A DNA stretch of 64,000 bases from Phorcus lineatus. Lineage: Eukaryota; Mollusca; Gastropoda; Trochida; Trochidae. Under the pieces are notes generated by a model. That model worked only from the letters and a program-made list of their open reading frames with translations. It was not told the origin of the DNA and did not search any database. A program made the translations under genes and the position numbers. Shown one piece after another: positions 61,269 through 64,000 of this stretch (position 1 is its first letter; each line of letters opens with the position of its first letter). The DNA lies in contig OV121098.1 in the NCBI GenBank assembly GCA_921293015.1, forward strand, positions 16,268,161 to 16,332,160, read 5' to 3'.

Positions 61269-61502
61269 TCTTCAAATATGCTACCAGTCTTCATGTTGGG
61301 AATATGCAGACACCAGTTCAATTGGCTGACTTTACTTCAGTTTCAAGGTTTATAATAGAATTAGTTATGACCATTTTTGAAAGTGTTGTTAGTTCAAAAT
61401 CTCATGCATGGCTGCACCTTCAGTCTTCAAATTTAATATCAGTTTTTATATTGGGAATATCAGACACCATTTGATTTGGGTGACCTTGACCTCATTTTCT
61501 AT
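61269..61502 (+). repeat. imperfect duplication with TGACCTTGACCT-type end
   Basis: CTTCAAATATGCTACCAGTCTTCATGTTGGG-type block (61269-61352) recurs at 61425-61502 as CTTCAAATTTAATATCAGT... with TTGGGAATAT and CAGACACC shared. The second copy ends in GGGTGACCTTGACCTC. A related piece (TTCATCAACCAAAAACATTT) at 61132 recurs at 61500. Confidence 0.5.
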
Positions 61503-61944
61503 TCATCATCCAAAATCATTTTTGTCATAGTAACATAGTAATTAGCTCTGTATGTCTGTACATACATATGTCCTGTTCTTGAAACTAGACTTCATTTCAA
61601 CTCAGTATTGGATACCTTTTTAATAATGATAATAACAATTGAGTCAAAATTGGGAAGCTCTGTAACGCTATTTATCACTCTGTCCATAACATGCTAACGG
61701 TCACTTATATCATGAATGTATGTTATGATATGTATTTCTTTCCATGGGACAACTATTTTCCCTTGTTTTTCTTTATTGTATTTTGCACGCACATTTTGTC
61801 AAATTGATTTATTGTAAAATACAAAAACTGATGAGTCTTCGTCATTGTAGCTCATTTCTTGATTGCAGAGGGGGACAGGTTTGTAACAAATACCTATTCT
61901 TTATGTTTCAGTGTAAAATTTACACCCTAAATGCTGCACAACAC

Positions 61945-62422
61945 TTAAAGAGCCACTCTGTGATTTTCATAACATATTACTTACCTTTGATACGAACCTA
62001 AATGTCATATGTGGTGATATAAAATCAAAACATCTTAACTTTTCATGTCCAAAAGACATATACTTGACAAATACTGGTTTTCTATGAAAATCTAAAAACA
62101 ACCTTATAAATGAACAGAGGTGTAGATATCATGTCCAATATACATGGATACTAGTTATATAACCTAACAAACACTATCAACTCCCAACTGCCCTCCTGTC
62201 TGTTTTAGATAAGTCTCCAAAATTACGTTTGACTATTTGACGCACACTACTGTCCGGTTTTCGATCATAATTACAACGTTGTACCTTCATATTTTCACTG
62301 TAGAAAAACCAAAAAGCTTTAAATTATGTCTTTTTGGTAACAGTCGATACTTCGTGATTAAATGACACCATTGATTAAGTTTGGCATATATGACTCCAAC
62401 AACTCACGGAGTGGCTCTTTAA
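61945..62422 (-). mobile_element. TTAA-type MITE, copy 6 (CCACTCCGTGA subfamily), full length
   Basis: It starts TTAAAGAGCCACTCTGTGA and ends TCACGGAGTGGCTCTTTAA: near-perfect inverted repeats with TTAA on both sides. The interior has GTCCGGTTTTCGATCATAA and a long match to copy 1 (ACCTCTGTTCATTTATAAGG in opposite orientation), so copies 1 and 6 form one subfamily. It is the best-preserved copy. Confidence 0.82.
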
Positions 62423-62429
62423 GTCTCAT

Positions 62430-63315
62430 ACAGACATATGTGTACAAATATATCCTCTCAAAATTTCATTTCCACAAACAAAAAGTACATTATGAAGGGA
62501 AGTGGGATACTACAGAAAAATCTTATGAAACATGATGAAAGAAATAATTTCCAAATACTTAAATTTAAATGTGTAATATTTTGATTTAATTAATAAAAAC
62601 AATGATAGCATATCATAAGAAATATAAATTCAATAAACATGATTCTAAACCCTTTCACAAAGCATACTGAAGTTAATTGCTATCGCTTTCTTCTTCAACA
62701 CATCAAGGCCAAACAAAGATGGTTTATTTCGCTAATGGTGGACATTTAAATTTTCAATCTTTTTTAATTCATTGGATTAGATTTGTTATCTATCTCACTC
62801 ACAAACTTGTCTGTTTTAATTAACAGGGCCATTTTAATTCAATTTTCATTTCCATTAATTAGTTCATTAACAGATTAGATGCTAATTCCAATCACACAAC
62901 CCCATTCAGAAAATCAGTAGCAGGCCTAAACTGAAATTAAAATGATTTGTTTAACAGAAATGGGTATTTTTTCCTGCATATAATAAAGACCAACCACAAC
63001 AATGGATCGTTTAGTTCTCTGACAGGTTCCACGTCAAGAACTAAAACAATTCCGTTCTCCCCATTTCATTATTTTAATCAGATGTGTCTCAACCCGTTCA
63101 GTCATCAATCCTTGGCCTTTTTATTACCGGTCACAGTTTTAGATGAAACCTTTCCAAAAAATAAATTGAATCATATAATCAGTTGTTAATTGTTTTCAGG
63201 AAAACACTATCCAAGTTGCGTTTTTGATAAGGTAGAAAACAAACCCATCCTTTCGATAGGTTTGCTCTTAATGAAATTAATCTGTATCATGATTGATAAC
63301 ACAAAAGAATAAAGT
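62430..63315. other. no confirmed gene; likely intron 3' of the 63.3-kb exon
   Basis: If the 63.3-kb exon is real, this is the start of its downstream intron on the minus strand. A plus-strand TTAATTGTTTTCAG acceptor at 63199 with a 32-nt open segment is probably chance. Confidence 0.35.
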
Positions 63316-63321
63316 CCTTAC

Positions 63322-63542
63322 GAGTTGGTTGACGAGTTTCGAGCCACCCTGCATCGTACGCAGTTAATGAAAGCCGCGGTGATCGCTCATACGACACTGT
63401 TTCCCTAAGGACTTGACATGTTGCCACAAAAAAATCACGACGGTGATCCATTTCATCAAGCAGTGATTGTAATTCATAGATGCATTTGGTCTTTTGTTCG
63501 AGACTGATCTGCCGAAATCTGTCCTTGTTTTTTGTATGTATT
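63322..63542 (-). CDS. internal coding exon of an unrecognised gene
   Basis: A minus-strand frame stays open for about 70 codons and reaches a splice donor, CTC|GTAAGG, with the exon ending at 63322 in phase 1. The translation is strikingly protein-like. It starts with a charged heptad-like helix (IYELQSLLDEMDHRRDFF) and continues with a Ser/Arg/Pro segment and an ending containing AYDAGWLETRQPT. The stretch is clearly richer in G+C than its surroundings. The 5' limit is uncertain: the frame is bounded upstream by a stop near 63545, and candidate AG acceptors (GGACAG, CGGCAG, GATCAG) lie near 63510-63530 with only a weak pyrimidine tract. No start codon is needed if it is internal. A second frame is also open but gives a less natural composition. 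I do not recognise the protein. The gene would continue to lower coordinates, which would put much of the window's right side in its introns. Confidence 0.5.
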
Positions 63543-64000
63543 TATCAATTCAGTGTAATTGTATTGTTACGAATAACAAAAGGGTTTCAAATTTATGTGT
63601 TTCACAAGTGGACCCTTTTGGCATAACTCCATTTAATTTGAAATGGGAATTTTGATTTAATTTGAAATGGGACTTTTGATATTTGGCAACCTAATGGGCT
63701 TATTAGAATTTACAAATTCAATATTATCTTTGGCCTGTGAATTTGATAATTAACATGTGTGATAGCAAAGGACTGTTCAATGTGTTCAATAGATCAGGCT
63801 TGTACAAATTACTCCAACCTCTAAAGAATATTAGTAAATGGCTGTTATATATATAGCTAAGACTTGAAAGATGATATTTTTATTTTATATAGAAAAACAT
63901 GGAAAGCATACTGCAAAATAAACCATAATTTATTAAGTCTTTCTGTGGTATACATGAGAACTGCAAGGTTTTTCTGTATAGAAACCTATTGTGAAGGGGG

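Overview
This is an AT-rich, gene-poor animal (metazoan) nuclear DNA window. The evidence is GT-AG introns, a TATA-box promoter with AATAAA polyadenylation, tRNA-derived SINE heads, MITE-like inverted-repeat elements, micro- and minisatellites, and the absence of any bacterial operon layout. A lophotrochozoan, probably a mollusc, is my inference from the SINE style, the ATG/ATC microsatellites, the TGACCTTGACCT-bearing repeats and the small secreted Cys-rich peptide gene; no single marker proves it. Nearly all open frames in the window are chance frames.

The one gene I can model from promoter to poly(A) signal is on the minus strand at about 46.36-48.29 kb. It has three exons and encodes a 65-residue pre-peptide: a signal peptide plus a Gly/Ala/His-rich mature part with eight cysteines. 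A second convincing coding segment is a minus-strand exon at about 63.32-63.54 kb with a good 5' splice site; its protein is not recognised. A speculative plus-strand set of three splice-bounded segments (13.2, 16.0 and 20.7 kb) is compatible in phase but unproven. A few other splice-bounded open segments are recorded at low confidence.

The rest is mostly repeats. (1) A TTAA-flanked MITE family has six copies in two subfamilies, at about 1.6, 14.4, 28.0, 43.2, 49.9 and 61.9 kb. (2) A 1.5-kb element with CAGGGGCGTAGC-type ends and 5-bp TTTGC duplications at 0.68-2.19 kb has the first MITE copy nested inside it. (3) A foldback element at 45.57-45.84 kb has 76-bp arms and perfect 10-bp flanking duplications. 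(4) A small hAT-like MITE lies at 52.92 kb and another inverted-repeat element at 11.79-12.20 kb. (5) tRNA-derived SINEs occur at 4.2, 11.3, 14.2, 16.5, 23.5, 37.7, 47.7 and 58.5 kb. (6) There are two large minisatellites, a 31-bp unit at 31.2-32.2 kb and a 34-bp unit at 57.0-57.7 kb; they share a near-identical core although they lie 26 kb apart. There are also shorter tandem duplications, (ATG)n and (CTGT)n microsatellites, and several candidate regulatory stretches.

Functionally, the secreted-peptide gene looks like a self-contained unit. The 63.3-kb exon suggests that part of the right-hand side of the window lies in introns of a larger minus-strand gene, but I cannot join its other exons with confidence.
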